Shown here piece by piece: positions 1 to 8,566 of a stretch of DNA of 64,000 bases; the stretch's first letter is position 1, and each line of letters opens with the position of its first letter. Source of the DNA: Lysobacter antibioticus (GTDB taxonomy: Bacteria; Pseudomonadota; Gammaproteobacteria; Xanthomonadales; Xanthomonadaceae); the NCBI RefSeq assembly GCF_000731095.1, contig NZ_JMTZ01000025.1, forward strand, positions 1 to 64,000, written 5' to 3'. Both the position numbers and the translations under genes were made by a program. The notes below the pieces were generated by a model that worked only from the letters and a program-made list of their open reading frames with translations, made no database searches and was not told where the DNA came from.

Positions 1-590
1 CGTGCGGTCAGCCTCAGCGGCGGCCACACCTCGGCGGCGACGCAGTGGCAGAGCAAGCTGGAATGGCGCGAGGACACCGGTGCGGAGCGTCGCGAGCAGT
101 GGGTCACCACCAACAACCTGACCCACAAGATCAACGAAAGCTTCCGCATCGCCGCTCGCTTCAACTATTCCAAGACCACCGACCAGATCAACGCACAGGC
201 CGGCGCCAAGTTCATCGAAGGCAACGTCGGTTTCGCCTGGCGGCCGTGGAACAGCACCAAGTACGCGCTGCTCGGCAAGTACACGTATTTGTACGACGTG
301 TCGGCGCTGCCGCAGATCGGCGACAACGTGGCGTTCTACGATCAGCGCAGCCAGATCCTGTCGCTGGAAGGCATCTACAACCCGAACCACCATTGGGAGT
401 TTGCCGGCAAGCTGGCGCGTCGCGAAGGCGAAGTGCGTTACGGCCGTCTGGAAGGCCAATGGGCCGATTCGGCGACGACCTTCGCCGCGGCGCAGGCGCG
501 TTACGAGTTATCACCGAGTTCAGCGACGACCTGACCAACTTCGATTACGACCACAAGGGCTGGTTCATGAACATGGTCGGTACGTACTGA
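1..590 (+). pseudogene. 3' end of an outer-membrane beta-barrel protein, frameshifted
   Basis: The frame entering at base 1 reads as alternating amphipathic beta-strands (for example WRPWNSTKYALLGKYTYLYD near 240-300) and stops at 532-534. The last conserved piece of this barrel type, TEFSDDLTNFDYDHKGWFM and the C-terminal NMVGTY, lies in a different frame from about 510 to the stop at 588-590. The frame change therefore falls at about 505-512, directly after ARYE. In relatives I recall, roughly 40 residues separate the ARYE-like strand from FSDDLT, so an internal deletion of length 1 mod 3 is likelier than a single-base slip. The start lies outside the window. Such barrels anchor large surface proteins in the outer membrane; the passenger is not visible here. 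A sequencing error would explain the frame change but not the missing strands. Confidence 0.6.
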
Positions 591-614
591 TCGCAACCGG
601 CTGTATCTCTTTTA

Positions 615-640
615 GCCGCCTCCGGAGCTCAGGAGGCGGC
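615..640 (+). terminator. hairpin after the barrel gene
   Basis: A 9-bp perfect stem (GCCGCCTCC / GGAGGCGGC) with an 8-base loop lies 25 bases after the stop. T-rich sequence is on the upstream side only, so it may serve the opposite strand or act as a bidirectional or rho-assisted end. Confidence 0.45.
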
Positions 641-773
641 CTTACGAAGGCGCGTCGACACGGCTTCCCCTGTCGTTCCAGGCATGACTTGGACGCGGAG
701 TTCGAGAAGATCTCACGGCGCGCCATCGAACAGTGGCGCTGGCCTATTTGAGTGGACTCTTTGAGAGCTTGCT

Positions 774-1172
774 ATGAAAGATGAATCGTCGGTGGAACAG
801 AACGTAACCATACTGAATGACTTGGAGTGGCGCCGGATCAATGAGGCGCTTCCGTCGAACCTGGCCGCCAGGGCGAGAAACCAAAAGCAAAAATATCGCG
901 GCTTCGTCGAAGCGGTGCTATGGGTGGCCTGCAACAAGGCCTTCTGGTCCGAGATTCCGGCGATGTACGGCGCTTGGCGGCCTATCTACGTGCGCTACAT
1001 GCGTTGGTGCAAAGCTGGGGTATGGAAGGTAGTGGAAAAATCGATCGGCCATGAAAAGGCGGTGGTGGCTCAGGCGCTGGGATCACTCCTGGGGCAGCAG
1101 CAGTACTCCCAGCAGAAACGAAGCCTGCGCAGCGCCCGCGGCGTTTCCGAAAGGGTCGATTTCGACCGATAG
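774..1172 (+). CDS. DUF4096 (IS5-transposase N-terminal-like) protein
   Basis: This 132-residue protein carries, at about residues 17-75, the pattern of the N-terminal domain of IS4/IS5-family transposases: L.D.EW.RI...LP, then FVEAVLWVA..., then MYGAWRPIYVRYMRW and GVWKVV. The DDE catalytic region that follows in a real transposase is absent and I see no terminal inverted repeats. It is either a domesticated DNA-binding relic or the 5' part of a decayed insertion sequence. The ribosome-binding site is weak. The tail after about residue 95 is low-complexity and Ser/Arg-rich and may be out of the ancestral frame. A convergent response regulator lies just downstream. Confidence 0.5.
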   Translation: MKDESSVEQNVTILNDLEWRRINEALPSNLAARARNQKQKYRGFVEAVLWVACNKAFWSEIPAMYGAWRPIYVRYMRWCKAGVWKVVEKSIGHEKAVVAQALGSLLGQQQYSQQKRSLRSARGVSERVDFDR

Positions 1173-1292
1173 GGGCGCGAAGATCGAATGCCATGGTCGA
1201 TTGCGACTCGCTCAGAGCCGTTTCGAAGATCCCGAATGCCGTCGCAACAGCCGGATGATCGAGTCGTAATCGGCGGACTCGATGGCAGAGCC

Positions 1293-1940
1293 TCATTGAA
1301 GCAGGTGGCCTAGCCCGTGCTTCTCAAGATAGCGAAACAGCTCGTCCTTCGATTTCAAGCCCAGCTTGCGCAGGGCGTTGTACTTGTGGGTCGTGACGGT
1401 CTTGTAGCTGCGATTGCTGTCCAGGGCGATCGCTTGAAGATTCTCGCCGCGAGCCAACGCCAGGACGACCGCTTGCTCTGAAGAGCTGAGTTGACGCCAT
1501 GGGTGACTCTTCGCCGAGGCGATATCGATCGCAGGGTCGGTGTAGGTATTGCCGCGCATCACCGCCAGGACTGCCTCGACTATCGTGCTCGGGTGGCTCG
1601 ACTTCGAAACGAAGGCGCGGGCTCCGGTTTCCAGCGTGGTCAGCGCAAGGGAGGGAAGTTCCGTCCCTGTGTAGATGATCACTTGAAGGCGAGGCTGTTT
1701 CTTCAGTACGGCGCGCAGGAGCGGCACGCTTTGGAGTTCTCCGGGCATGTGCAAGTCCATGACCAGATAATCGAAGCGGTCATCCTCGAGAGCCTGCAGT
1801 AGACGTTCCCCATCCGAAACCGAATCGATGCGGATACTGTCCGTATCCAAGGCGCTGCCCAGCATTTCGGAGAGCGCGGCGACGATGACCGGGTGATCGT
1901 CCGCGATGAGTACCCTGTCGGGGGGGCGCTGGGTACTCAC
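1293..1940 (-). CDS. LuxR/NarL-type response regulator
   Basis: This 215-residue protein has an N-terminal receiver with the acidic pair in LIADDHP, the phospho-acceptor Asp62 in YLVMDLHMPG and the switch Lys113 in FVSKSS. The C-terminal LuxR-type helix-turn-helix (about residues 150-205) contains LSSSEQAVVLALARGE and KTVTTHKYNALRKLGLKSK. The family activates or represses transcription after phosphotransfer from a sensor kinase. No cognate kinase is adjacent, so it is an orphan in this window. The arrangement resembles RcsB/BvgA-like regulators. Confidence 0.88.
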   Translation of the reverse strand: MSTQRPPDRVLIADDHPVIVAALSEMLGSALDTDSIRIDSVSDGERLLQALEDDRFDYLVMDLHMPGELQSVPLLRAVLKKQPRLQVIIYTGTELPSLALTTLETGARAFVSKSSHPSTIVEAVLAVMRGNTYTDPAIDIASAKSHPWRQLSSSEQAVVLALARGENLQAIALDSNRSYKTVTTHKYNALRKLGLKSKDELFRYLEKHGLGHLLQ

Positions 1941-2906
1941 CGGGGTAGCCTGGCGGCAGCCGGAACGTGGCTATCAATAAACACGGAACTTGTCTCCATT
2001 TTTCTTGTCACTCACCTCCGCCCTCGCGAGTCGGTGCTGTGCAGTCGGCCGGATGCACTTGTGAGCGTCGCCGATGTGCCGGCAATGAGCTCGGTTCCGA
2101 CAGGATCGGCCCATCGGCAAGACGCTTCCAGTAAGAGGGCAATTCTACTAGCTGGACACCATGGCGACTGCCCCGTCGGATACTACCAATCGGCTATGCA
2201 GGCGGTCGTGCCAGGGAGCCGGGCGTTTCGTCGAGCCGGATGAGGGGGCATGTGCAGCGATTTGGCGGCCGGTGGTGCGTTCGACCTGAGTCCCGACTTC
2301 AGCCGGACGCGATGCTTGTGGGCAATAAGGAACTTGTAGCGGCGGTCGCTGATGGGCGCAATCGCATGAAGATGATCGCTACGTGTTAAAGCCAGCATCG
2401 CGTCACGTTATGGCGAAGTCGGCGGATGATCAGGACAGTTCTCCTCTGAGATGGCATCGATGGCAGGATCTGCACAAGGTGTCTCGGGAGTAATCGCAGG
2501 TAGGCGATCGGCGTTGACGGATCGCGAAGCCTTCGAATGAACAGTTCTCCTTCGAATTCGGTGTTGTCGGCGCAGGGCAAGGAATAAGACCCGGGGGCAT
2601 GTCGGCTGATCCAGGCGAGGTCGCCCTTCGCGCACGGCATCGCGAATGGGCCGGATTCTTCAGCCGGTTCTGCGTAGGCTCGGCAGGGATCGGATGGCCG
2701 ATTCGACCGACCTGCGTCATCGGAAACGAAGTCGGGAAGGAACTCCGGCGATTCTTCTGTGCCGAGCGACGGTGCCTAAGACAATTCCCAATTTCCATGC
2801 ATTGATGTCGAGCATAGTCTGATGAAGCGTACTCCGATAGCGAACTCAATATCGTGCGTTCACCGCGACCTCTCATGTGTGGGCAAACGATTATCGAGCG
2901 CAGGTC
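1941..2906. other. intergenic, no gene recognised
   Basis: About 950 bases between the divergently placed response regulator and the LysR gene. Short open frames exist on both strands, but none has a convincing start, codon pattern or family resemblance. Promoters for both flanking genes should lie here. Confidence 0.5.
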
Positions 2907-3944
2907 ATGAGGTTGGGTGAAGAGAGCTACGAATTCCCTTCGCGGGGGGATGTCCTCGTCGACGTGGTGGGAATGACCGCATTCGTGGCCGTCGTAGGCG
3001 CGGGCAGCTTCACCCGAGCGGCCCAATCGCTGGGCGTGTCGAAATCCGTGATCAGCCGGCGCATAAGCGGCATAGAGAGCCGGATCGGTATGCGGCTGAT
3101 AGATCGCAGCAGCGCGCGCGTCGGTCCTACCGAGGCCGGAGCGGCTTACTATCTCAAGTGCCAGAGTATTCTCGAAGCGATAGAAGAGGCCAATCACCAG
3201 ATTGCGAGCTGGAACAGCGGCTTGCGAGGGACGATCGTAGTCTCCGTTTCTTCTTCGCTATGCGTGCCCGCGGTGACGCGGCCGATTGCGGAGTTCGCGC
3301 GCTCCTACGCCGATATCAAGCTGAAGATCGATATCGAAGAGCGAGATTCGTCGGTTCGAGAAGCCCGATTCGATGTCGCGATTCGAAGCGGCAGGTCGGC
3401 GGACGCCAGTATGGCGGCGCGGGTGATCGGACATAGCGAAAACGTGCTATGTGCCAGCCCAGACTATCTCGAGATGAACGGAACCCCGACATCCGCCGAT
3501 ATGTTGAAGGACCATGATGGGCTTGTACATGCGCGCGAGCACGGGCACGTCGGCGCGTACTGGCTATTGCGCGACGGCGCTCAGTTGCGCTCCTATCCGA
3601 TCCGCGAGCGGATGCGAAGCGAATGCATGCTCCACCTCATGGAGGCGGTGAAGGTCGGTCTCGGCATAGCGCAGTTGCCGGACTACCTGGTGGCAGATGC
3701 GTTGCGGAATGGAGAGCTCGTGGCTTTGCTTCCGCAATGCTCGCCTCCTGCAGACCCTATCTCGCTCGTCTATCCGGTCAGTCGCAAGGCCTCGCAGAAG
3801 GTGCGGCTCCTGGTCGAGTATCTTGCCGAACGAATGCTGGGTGCGCTGAGCCAGAAAACCGGCGCCGAAGCGATCGCCGAGGCCGGAAATCGTCGTGGTG
3901 CGCCGATGAGGCAGGAGAAACAGACCTTCAGTTCGAATCGATAG
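2907..3944 (+). CDS. LysR-family transcriptional regulator
   Basis: The N-terminal winged helix is typical of LysR proteins: FVAVVGAGSFTRAAQSLGVS with the recognition helix KSVISRRISGIESRIGMRLI. A periplasmic-binding-like effector domain follows (about 110-310), including ASPDYLE and the GLGIAQLPDYLV segment usual in the CrgA-type subgroup. It lacks the paired-Cys redox segment expected of OxyR, so it is not obviously a peroxide sensor. The start is uncertain: GTG 2877, ATG 2907, GTG 2964 or ATG 2973 are all in frame, and the family N-terminus fits 2964/2973 best. A strong terminator follows, then the catalase gene in the same direction; regulation of that operon is possible but unproven. Confidence 0.85.
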   Translation: MRLGEESYEFPSRGDVLVDVVGMTAFVAVVGAGSFTRAAQSLGVSKSVISRRISGIESRIGMRLIDRSSARVGPTEAGAAYYLKCQSILEAIEEANHQIASWNSGLRGTIVVSVSSSLCVPAVTRPIAEFARSYADIKLKIDIEERDSSVREARFDVAIRSGRSADASMAARVIGHSENVLCASPDYLEMNGTPTSADMLKDHDGLVHAREHGHVGAYWLLRDGAQLRSYPIRERMRSECMLHLMEAVKVGLGIAQLPDYLVADALRNGELVALLPQCSPPADPISLVYPVSRKASQKVRLLVEYLAERMLGALSQKTGAEAIAEAGNRRGAPMRQEKQTFSSNR

Positions 3945-3995
3945 ACGTATTTCATCGCCGGCTCCATGAGGCCGACCACAGCTTGATTCTGCGAT

Positions 3996-4028
3996 AAAAG
4001 CCGCGCGGGCCCAGCGCGGCTTTTCTTT
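3996..4028 (+). terminator. rho-independent terminator of the LysR gene
   Basis: Perfect 11-bp stem AAAAGCCGCGC / GCGCGGCTTTT with a 7-base loop, followed by TTTTCTTTTG. It separates the LysR gene from katB, so katB needs its own promoter between 4030 and 4200. Confidence 0.85.
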
Positions 4029-4200
4029 TGTGCGATCGATAAGCGGCCAGGTTGCTCGCGATGAATGCAGTCGTTGCCGTGCGCGCAACGAGTGCCGAGG
4101 CAATCACTCTTATGAATTGAACCAATCGCGTAAATGTATTGGACGAGGGCGGTCGCCTAAGAAAGTCTATCTCCAGATCTTTCACTCAACGAGTAATCAG

Positions 4201-5724
4201 ATGTACAAGCGAAGTTCGCTTTTCCTCATTGTCATCGCCCAACTCTTCATCGGTCAGGCGCTCGCTCAGTCCCCTCTGACCCAGGACAATGGCGCTCCGG
4301 TCGGCGACAACCAGAACTCCCAGACGGCCGGGCCGGATGGGCCGGTCTTGCTTCAAGACGCGCATCTGATTCAGAAGCTGCAGCGATTCGATCGCGAGCG
4401 CATTCCCGAGCGTGTCGTCCACGCCAGAGGCACCGGCGCCCACGGGCGGTTCGAAGTCACCGGCGACGTGAGCAAATACACCAAGGCCAAGGTGCTGCAG
4501 CCGGGTGCGGTTACTCCGGTATTCGTTCGATTTTCGACCGTGATTCACGGCAATCACTCGCCGGAAACTCTGCGCGATCCGCGCGGGTTCGCGACGAAGT
4601 TCTATACCAAAGAAGGCAACTGGGATTTGGTTGGGAACAATCTTCCGGTGTTCTTCATCCGCGATGCGATCAAGTTCCCGGACATGGTGCATTCGCTGAA
4701 GCCGAGTCCGGACACCAATCTGCAGGATCCGAACCGCTTCTTCGATTTCTTCTCGCACGTTCCCGAGGCCACGCATATGCTGACCCGGGCCTATTCCGAC
4801 TACGGAACCCCGCGAAGCTATCGCGAGATGGACGGCAGCAGCGTCCACGCCTACAAGCTGGTCAATGAACGTGGCGAATACGTCTATGCCAAGTTGCGTT
4901 GGGATAGCCGTCAAGGCGAGCACAATCTGACGGCGAAACAGGCGGAGCAAGTTCAGGGCCGGGACTTCAATCACGCCACCAACGATCTGATCTCGTCTAT
5001 CAAGCGCGGCGACCATCCGCGCTGGGATCTGTACATGCAGATCCTCACGCCCGGTCAACTGGACGATTTCGACTTCGATCCGCTCGACCCGACCAAGGTC
5101 TGGTCCGGAGTGCCCGAGGTCAAGGTCGGAACCATGGTTCTGGACCGGAACCCGGCGAATATCTTTCAGGAGACAGAGCAGTCGGCGTTTGCTCCGTCCA
5201 ACCTGGTTCCAGGCATCGAGCCGTCCGAAGATCGATTGCTCCAGGGGCGCTTGTTCGCCTATGCCGATACTCAGTTGTATCGCGTCGGGACCAACGTGGC
5301 TCAGTTGCCGATCAACGCTCCGAAGTTGCAGATCAACAGCAACAACCAAGACGGCGAATCGAATGCCGGGGCGCGCACCGGAAGCGTGAACTACGAGCCC
5401 TCGCGCCTGGCGCCGAAACCGCAGGACAGCAAACACAAGTACAGCGAGCTGCCGCTGTCCGGGACTACACAGCAGAAGCGGATCGCGAAGACGCTCAATT
5501 TCCGCCAGGCAGGCGAGTTCTATCGGTCGCTATCCGCGACGGACAGGAACAACTTGATCGCCAATCTGTCCGGGGATCTGGGGCGTGTAAGCGACGATGT
5601 CGCGCGCTACACGATGCTCTCGTACTTCTACAAGGCCGACGCAGGCTACGGCCAAGGTCTCGCCAAAGCGTTGAAGGCCGATGTCGCCCGCGTGAAGTCC
5701 CTCGCAGACACCTTGAGTGAATAA
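4201..5724 (+). CDS. katB: periplasmic catalase
   Basis: This heme catalase dismutes hydrogen peroxide. From ATG 4201 it is 507 residues, the usual length of small-subunit catalases, and begins with a signal peptide (residues 1-22, ending QALAQS), so it should act in the periplasm. The active-site signature FDRERIPERVVHARG places the catalytic His at residue 74. The distal Asn lies in the NNLPVFFIRDA segment. The proximal heme signature RLFAYADTQLYR supplies the Tyr ligand. The frame is open upstream to 4030, but the signal peptide fixes the start at 4201. It sits 25 bp ahead of an ankyrin-repeat gene, the same katB-ankB order known in Pseudomonas aeruginosa, where ankB is needed for full KatB activity. 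Confidence 0.93.
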   Translation: MYKRSSLFLIVIAQLFIGQALAQSPLTQDNGAPVGDNQNSQTAGPDGPVLLQDAHLIQKLQRFDRERIPERVVHARGTGAHGRFEVTGDVSKYTKAKVLQPGAVTPVFVRFSTVIHGNHSPETLRDPRGFATKFYTKEGNWDLVGNNLPVFFIRDAIKFPDMVHSLKPSPDTNLQDPNRFFDFFSHVPEATHMLTRAYSDYGTPRSYREMDGSSVHAYKLVNERGEYVYAKLRWDSRQGEHNLTAKQAEQVQGRDFNHATNDLISSIKRGDHPRWDLYMQILTPGQLDDFDFDPLDPTKVWSGVPEVKVGTMVLDRNPANIFQETEQSAFAPSNLVPGIEPSEDRLLQGRLFAYADTQLYRVGTNVAQLPINAPKLQINSNNQDGESNAGARTGSVNYEPSRLAPKPQDSKHKYSELPLSGTTQQKRIAKTLNFRQAGEFYRSLSATDRNNLIANLSGDLGRVSDDVARYTMLSYFYKADAGYGQGLAKALKADVARVKSLADTLSE

Positions 5725-5749
5725 GGCCTGGTCTTCAGCGGAGTGCGCT

Positions 5750-6361
5750 ATGCAGCGATTTGTATGGGTAATGACTCTTGTACTGGCTCTGCCGGCGGCC
5801 GCTCTGGCAGAGGAACCCGCCGGCACGGCGAGGAAATCCAGGCAGGAACTCGCGGAGTATCTGTTCGAAGCGGCACGAATCGGAGACGCCGATCTGATTC
5901 GTAGCCTCGCGAAGAGCGGCGTCGATCTCGATGCTCGGAACGCAAAGGGGTTTACGCCACTGATCCTGGCGACCTACCACGGACGGGACGCCGCGGTTCA
6001 AGCGCTGTTGCAAGCTGGCGCTTCCCCCAACGTGGCCGATGGCGAGCGCGGAAACACCGCGTTGATGGGTGCTCTGTTCAGGGGCGTGGACGATGCGGTC
6101 CGGCGGTTGTTGGACGATCCTCGCACCGAGGTCAATCAACGCAATAGCGCAGGTCAGACTGCGGCAATGTATGCCGCACTGTTCTCGCGCGACCAATGGC
6201 TGGACGCCTTGGCTAAGCGGGGCGCGGATTTCGGTTTGCGGGACGACGCCGGCGCCGATGCGGAGCAATTGGCGCGTCGGCAAGGCAAGGACGAGCTTGC
6301 CGAACGTTTATCCGGCTTGGTCAAGGACGGTCGATCGGCAGAGGCGCCCGCGCATAGGTGA
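5750..6361 (+). CDS. ankB: ankyrin-repeat partner of catalase
   Basis: This 203-residue protein starts with a clear signal peptide (MQRFVWVMTLVLALPAAALA) and continues with about four ankyrin repeats: LFEAARIGDADLIRSLAKSG, then GFTPLILATYHGRDAAVQALL, GNTALMGALFRGVDDAVRRLL and GQTAAMYAAL. A GGAG motif precedes ATG 5750. It is 25 bp downstream of katB in the same direction, so the two are probably co-transcribed. In P. aeruginosa the periplasmic AnkB supports KatB, possibly by helping heme insertion or protection. The same role is inferred here from context and export signals. Confidence 0.88.
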   Translation: MQRFVWVMTLVLALPAAALAEEPAGTARKSRQELAEYLFEAARIGDADLIRSLAKSGVDLDARNAKGFTPLILATYHGRDAAVQALLQAGASPNVADGERGNTALMGALFRGVDDAVRRLLDDPRTEVNQRNSAGQTAAMYAALFSRDQWLDALAKRGADFGLRDDAGADAEQLARRQGKDELAERLSGLVKDGRSAEAPAHR

Positions 6362-6414
6362 TCGACATCTTCCGCTGCCCGCAGGGGGAAGCCGACACTG
6401 GGTTCGATGTTCGT

Positions 6415-6600
6415 ATGACGGATAAGAAAAGTGCCCGGAGCGGCGCACCTGAGAAAAGAGGCGCCGCAACACCGGGTTCCGACGGCCGCGAAAGTATCGA
6501 GTCGTTTCTCGCTCGGGGCGGAGTCATCGACAAGCTTGCCCCTGGAGAGTTCGGCCAATCGGCCAGGACGGGGCGTGCGGGCAGAGCCGGGGCTTCGTAG
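6415..6600 (+). CDS. possible small hydrophilic protein
   Basis: A 61-residue frame (MTDKKSARSG... with ESIESFLARGGVIDKLAPGE) follows ankB. The segment FLARGG.I..L resembles short DNA-associated or uncharacterised proteins of proteobacteria, but no ribosome-binding site is convincing and the end is low-complexity. It could be a remnant. An alternative GTG start at 6358 overlaps the ankB stop. Confidence 0.3.
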   Translation: MTDKKSARSGAPEKRGAATPGSDGRESIESFLARGGVIDKLAPGEFGQSARTGRAGRAGAS

Positions 6601-6819
6601 CCGCTATTGCTGCCGATGGCCACTGCGGCACCGAAGGAATGCCGCTGGGCAGCAACAGCGCAGGCTCGTATGTCGCGGCGTGCGGCAACTCGGATCGGTT
6701 CAGTCCCTCGGATCTCGGAAGACGGGGGCTGCGCTGCAGCGAAAGGACGAAAAGTAAGTGTAAGGAATAGTGGGTTCTCGGTGTTTCCAACACCGCCCGA
6801 TGCGAGCGAGAAATTAGAC

Positions 6820-7173
6820 ATGACAGAACTGAAGTGCGCCATCTCCTTGTTGATCGCTTTGATTGCGGTGCCGGCTCAGGCCGAGCGGAAGAACGCAGTG
6901 CGTTTGGCCGAACCGGGCGTGCTTTGCGATCGCTACGTATGCGCGAACAAGAAGGGGCTTTCGCGGGTGCTGACCGAGAAGCATAACGGCATGAGGACGG
7001 CAATGAATGCATTCGCCGATAAGGACATGGATACGTCCGAATTCACTTTCGCTAACGGAATATTCTGCGATGCGAAAGAGAAGTCGTGCCGTAGGGATCG
7101 CTACTACGGGCCGAACGGGCAACGCAGCGCGGTATCCGTGGAATACACGGAACTCCTGTTCGGGAAAAAATAA
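6820..7173 (+). CDS. YcgJ-like exported protein
   Basis: From ATG 6820 the product is 117 residues with a signal peptide (MTELKCAISLLIALIAVPAQA). The mature part has the conserved pattern of the YcgJ family (PF05666, prophage-protein-like): EPGVLCDRYVCA, GLSRVLTEKHNG and FANGIFCDAKEKSCRRDRYYG, with four cysteines likely forming disulfides. Upstream in-frame codons lack this signal and are rejected as start. The function of YcgJ is unknown. Its place between katB-ankB and sodC suggests a role in periplasmic redox stress, which is inference from position only. Confidence 0.72.
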   Translation: MTELKCAISLLIALIAVPAQAERKNAVRLAEPGVLCDRYVCANKKGLSRVLTEKHNGMRTAMNAFADKDMDTSEFTFANGIFCDAKEKSCRRDRYYGPNGQRSAVSVEYTELLFGKK

Positions 7174-7185
7174 CTTGTCGAGGCT

Positions 7186-7800
7186 ATGACAATGAGCAGA
7201 ATCAAGGCAAAAACGCGTAGATATTTACGCATCGGCATGGCCTTTGCAGTAGGCCTGGCGATCTCCGGGTGCGGCAATGCCGAGAGGCCATCGCTGTCGG
7301 GCGCTGGAGAAGAGGATCAGGTGCTGGCCACGGTAGCGCTGCAGCCCGCCTCGGGGAGTAGCGTCAAGGGGCATCTTTCGGTTTCTCCCAATGGACAGAC
7401 GATGGCCGTGGCCGGAACCGTCACCGGCTTGACGGCCAGTGGGGTGCATGCGATCCACATCCATGAGAAAGGCGACTGCAGCGCGGCCGATGCCAGCAGC
7501 GCCGGGGATCACTTCAACCCATACGGGCATCGGCATGGCAGCGTAAAAAATGGCGAACACCATGTGGGCGACATGGAAAATATCGTCGCCAACGCCAAGG
7601 GAGAGGCCATCGTCAAGGCAATCGTGCATGGGGCCAGTCTCGGCGGCGGTGGTCTGAACGACATCGGCGGGCGAGCTTTGGTCATCCACGCGATGCCGGA
7701 CGACTACGCCAGCCAACCGAGCGGCAAAGCCGGCAAGCGGATAGCTTGCGGAGTGCTGGAGGTGGCGCAGATCGGGGCCGGGAATTCGGCGTCGGGCTGA
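7186..7800 (+). CDS. sodC: Cu/Zn superoxide dismutase, lipoprotein
   Basis: SodC converts superoxide to oxygen and hydrogen peroxide in the periplasm. The 204-residue product begins with a lipoprotein signal ending ISGC (Cys29), so it should be membrane-anchored. Metal-binding motifs are all visible: HIHEKGDC, GDHFNPYGHRHG, EHHVGDMENI and ALVIHAMPDDY, and the structural disulfide partner Cys lies in RIACGVLEV. It starts 12 bp after the ycgJ-like gene, so the two look like an operon. Together with the periplasmic catalase upstream it forms a complete superoxide-to-water pathway outside the cytoplasm. Confidence 0.94.
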   Translation: MTMSRIKAKTRRYLRIGMAFAVGLAISGCGNAERPSLSGAGEEDQVLATVALQPASGSSVKGHLSVSPNGQTMAVAGTVTGLTASGVHAIHIHEKGDCSAADASSAGDHFNPYGHRHGSVKNGEHHVGDMENIVANAKGEAIVKAIVHGASLGGGGLNDIGGRALVIHAMPDDYASQPSGKAGKRIACGVLEVAQIGAGNSASG

Positions 7801-8059
7801 CGGGCGCCGAGAGAGGCCAGCTCGCGCGCGCGACGACCTGAGCGCCGCCGCGCGATTGCATAGATCGCGCCGATTGCAACGGCCGCGAAGCCGCGGCTTC
7901 ATCGGGTCTCGTGACCCACCGTGCCGCTAACGATTACGCGGGCACGCCACCGCTTGCCTGCCGAACAGACCGAGTAAGGAGCGCCCATGGAAGCGCTCGC
8001 ATGACGATCCAGTCGAATTCTCTGTGTTCCCAGTCAACCCTCGAATGAGCGACTCCTCA

Positions 8060-8566
8060 ATGAATACCGTTCTAATTACTTCGCTGGTCGCCGCCGCGAT
8101 GGTGCTCTTGCCCGCATCGATGCCTGTGGGGGCCCGCGCACCGATGGAATCGGCTTGTGTCCAGGTTACCGAGCCCCAGGTCGCGGCTTTGTTCAACCGC
8201 TGGAACGATTCGCTGCGCACGGGCGATCCGGACAAGGTCCTTGCCAACTATGCCGAGGACGGCGTGCTGTTGGCGACGCTGTCGAACGAACCGCGTACCA
8301 GCCGCGCCGCCATGCGCGACTACTTCGTCAAGTTCCTGAAATCCAAGCCGCAAGGATCGATCGACAAGCGCGTCATCAAGATCGGCTGCAACGTGGCCCA
8401 GGACCTGGGCACGTACGCGTTCAAGTTCGCCGACGGAAAAACCGTGCATGCCCGCTATACCTATGTGTACGAGTGGCGCAACGGCAAATGGTTGATTGCG
8501 CACCATCATTCTTCGGCCATGCCGGAGCCGATGGCGGGCGCGGATGGCGCTAAACCGCGTCGATGA
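8060..8566 (+). CDS. exported SnoaL/SgcJ-like (NTF2-fold) protein
   Basis: The 168-residue product has a signal peptide (MNTVLITSLVAAAMVLLPAS...) and one NTF2-like domain: VAALFNRWNDSLRTGDPDKV, YAEDGVLLATLS, RAAMRDYFVKFL and a last strand ARYTYVYEWRNGKWLIAHHH. This pattern matches the SgcJ/EcaC group and the calmodulin-kinase association-domain fold. The substrate is unknown; many such proteins bind small hydrophobic molecules or have no enzyme activity. In-frame ATGs at 8024 and 8045 are alternative starts; 8060 best fits the signal peptide. Confidence 0.75.
   Translation: MNTVLITSLVAAAMVLLPASMPVGARAPMESACVQVTEPQVAALFNRWNDSLRTGDPDKVLANYAEDGVLLATLSNEPRTSRAAMRDYFVKFLKSKPQGSIDKRVIKIGCNVAQDLGTYAFKFADGKTVHARYTYVYEWRNGKWLIAHHHSSAMPEPMAGADGAKPRR

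Noticed and set aside
4186..5436. 416-residue open frame opposite the catalase gene
   Set aside because: The catalase frame carries all heme and active-site signatures; the reverse frame has none.
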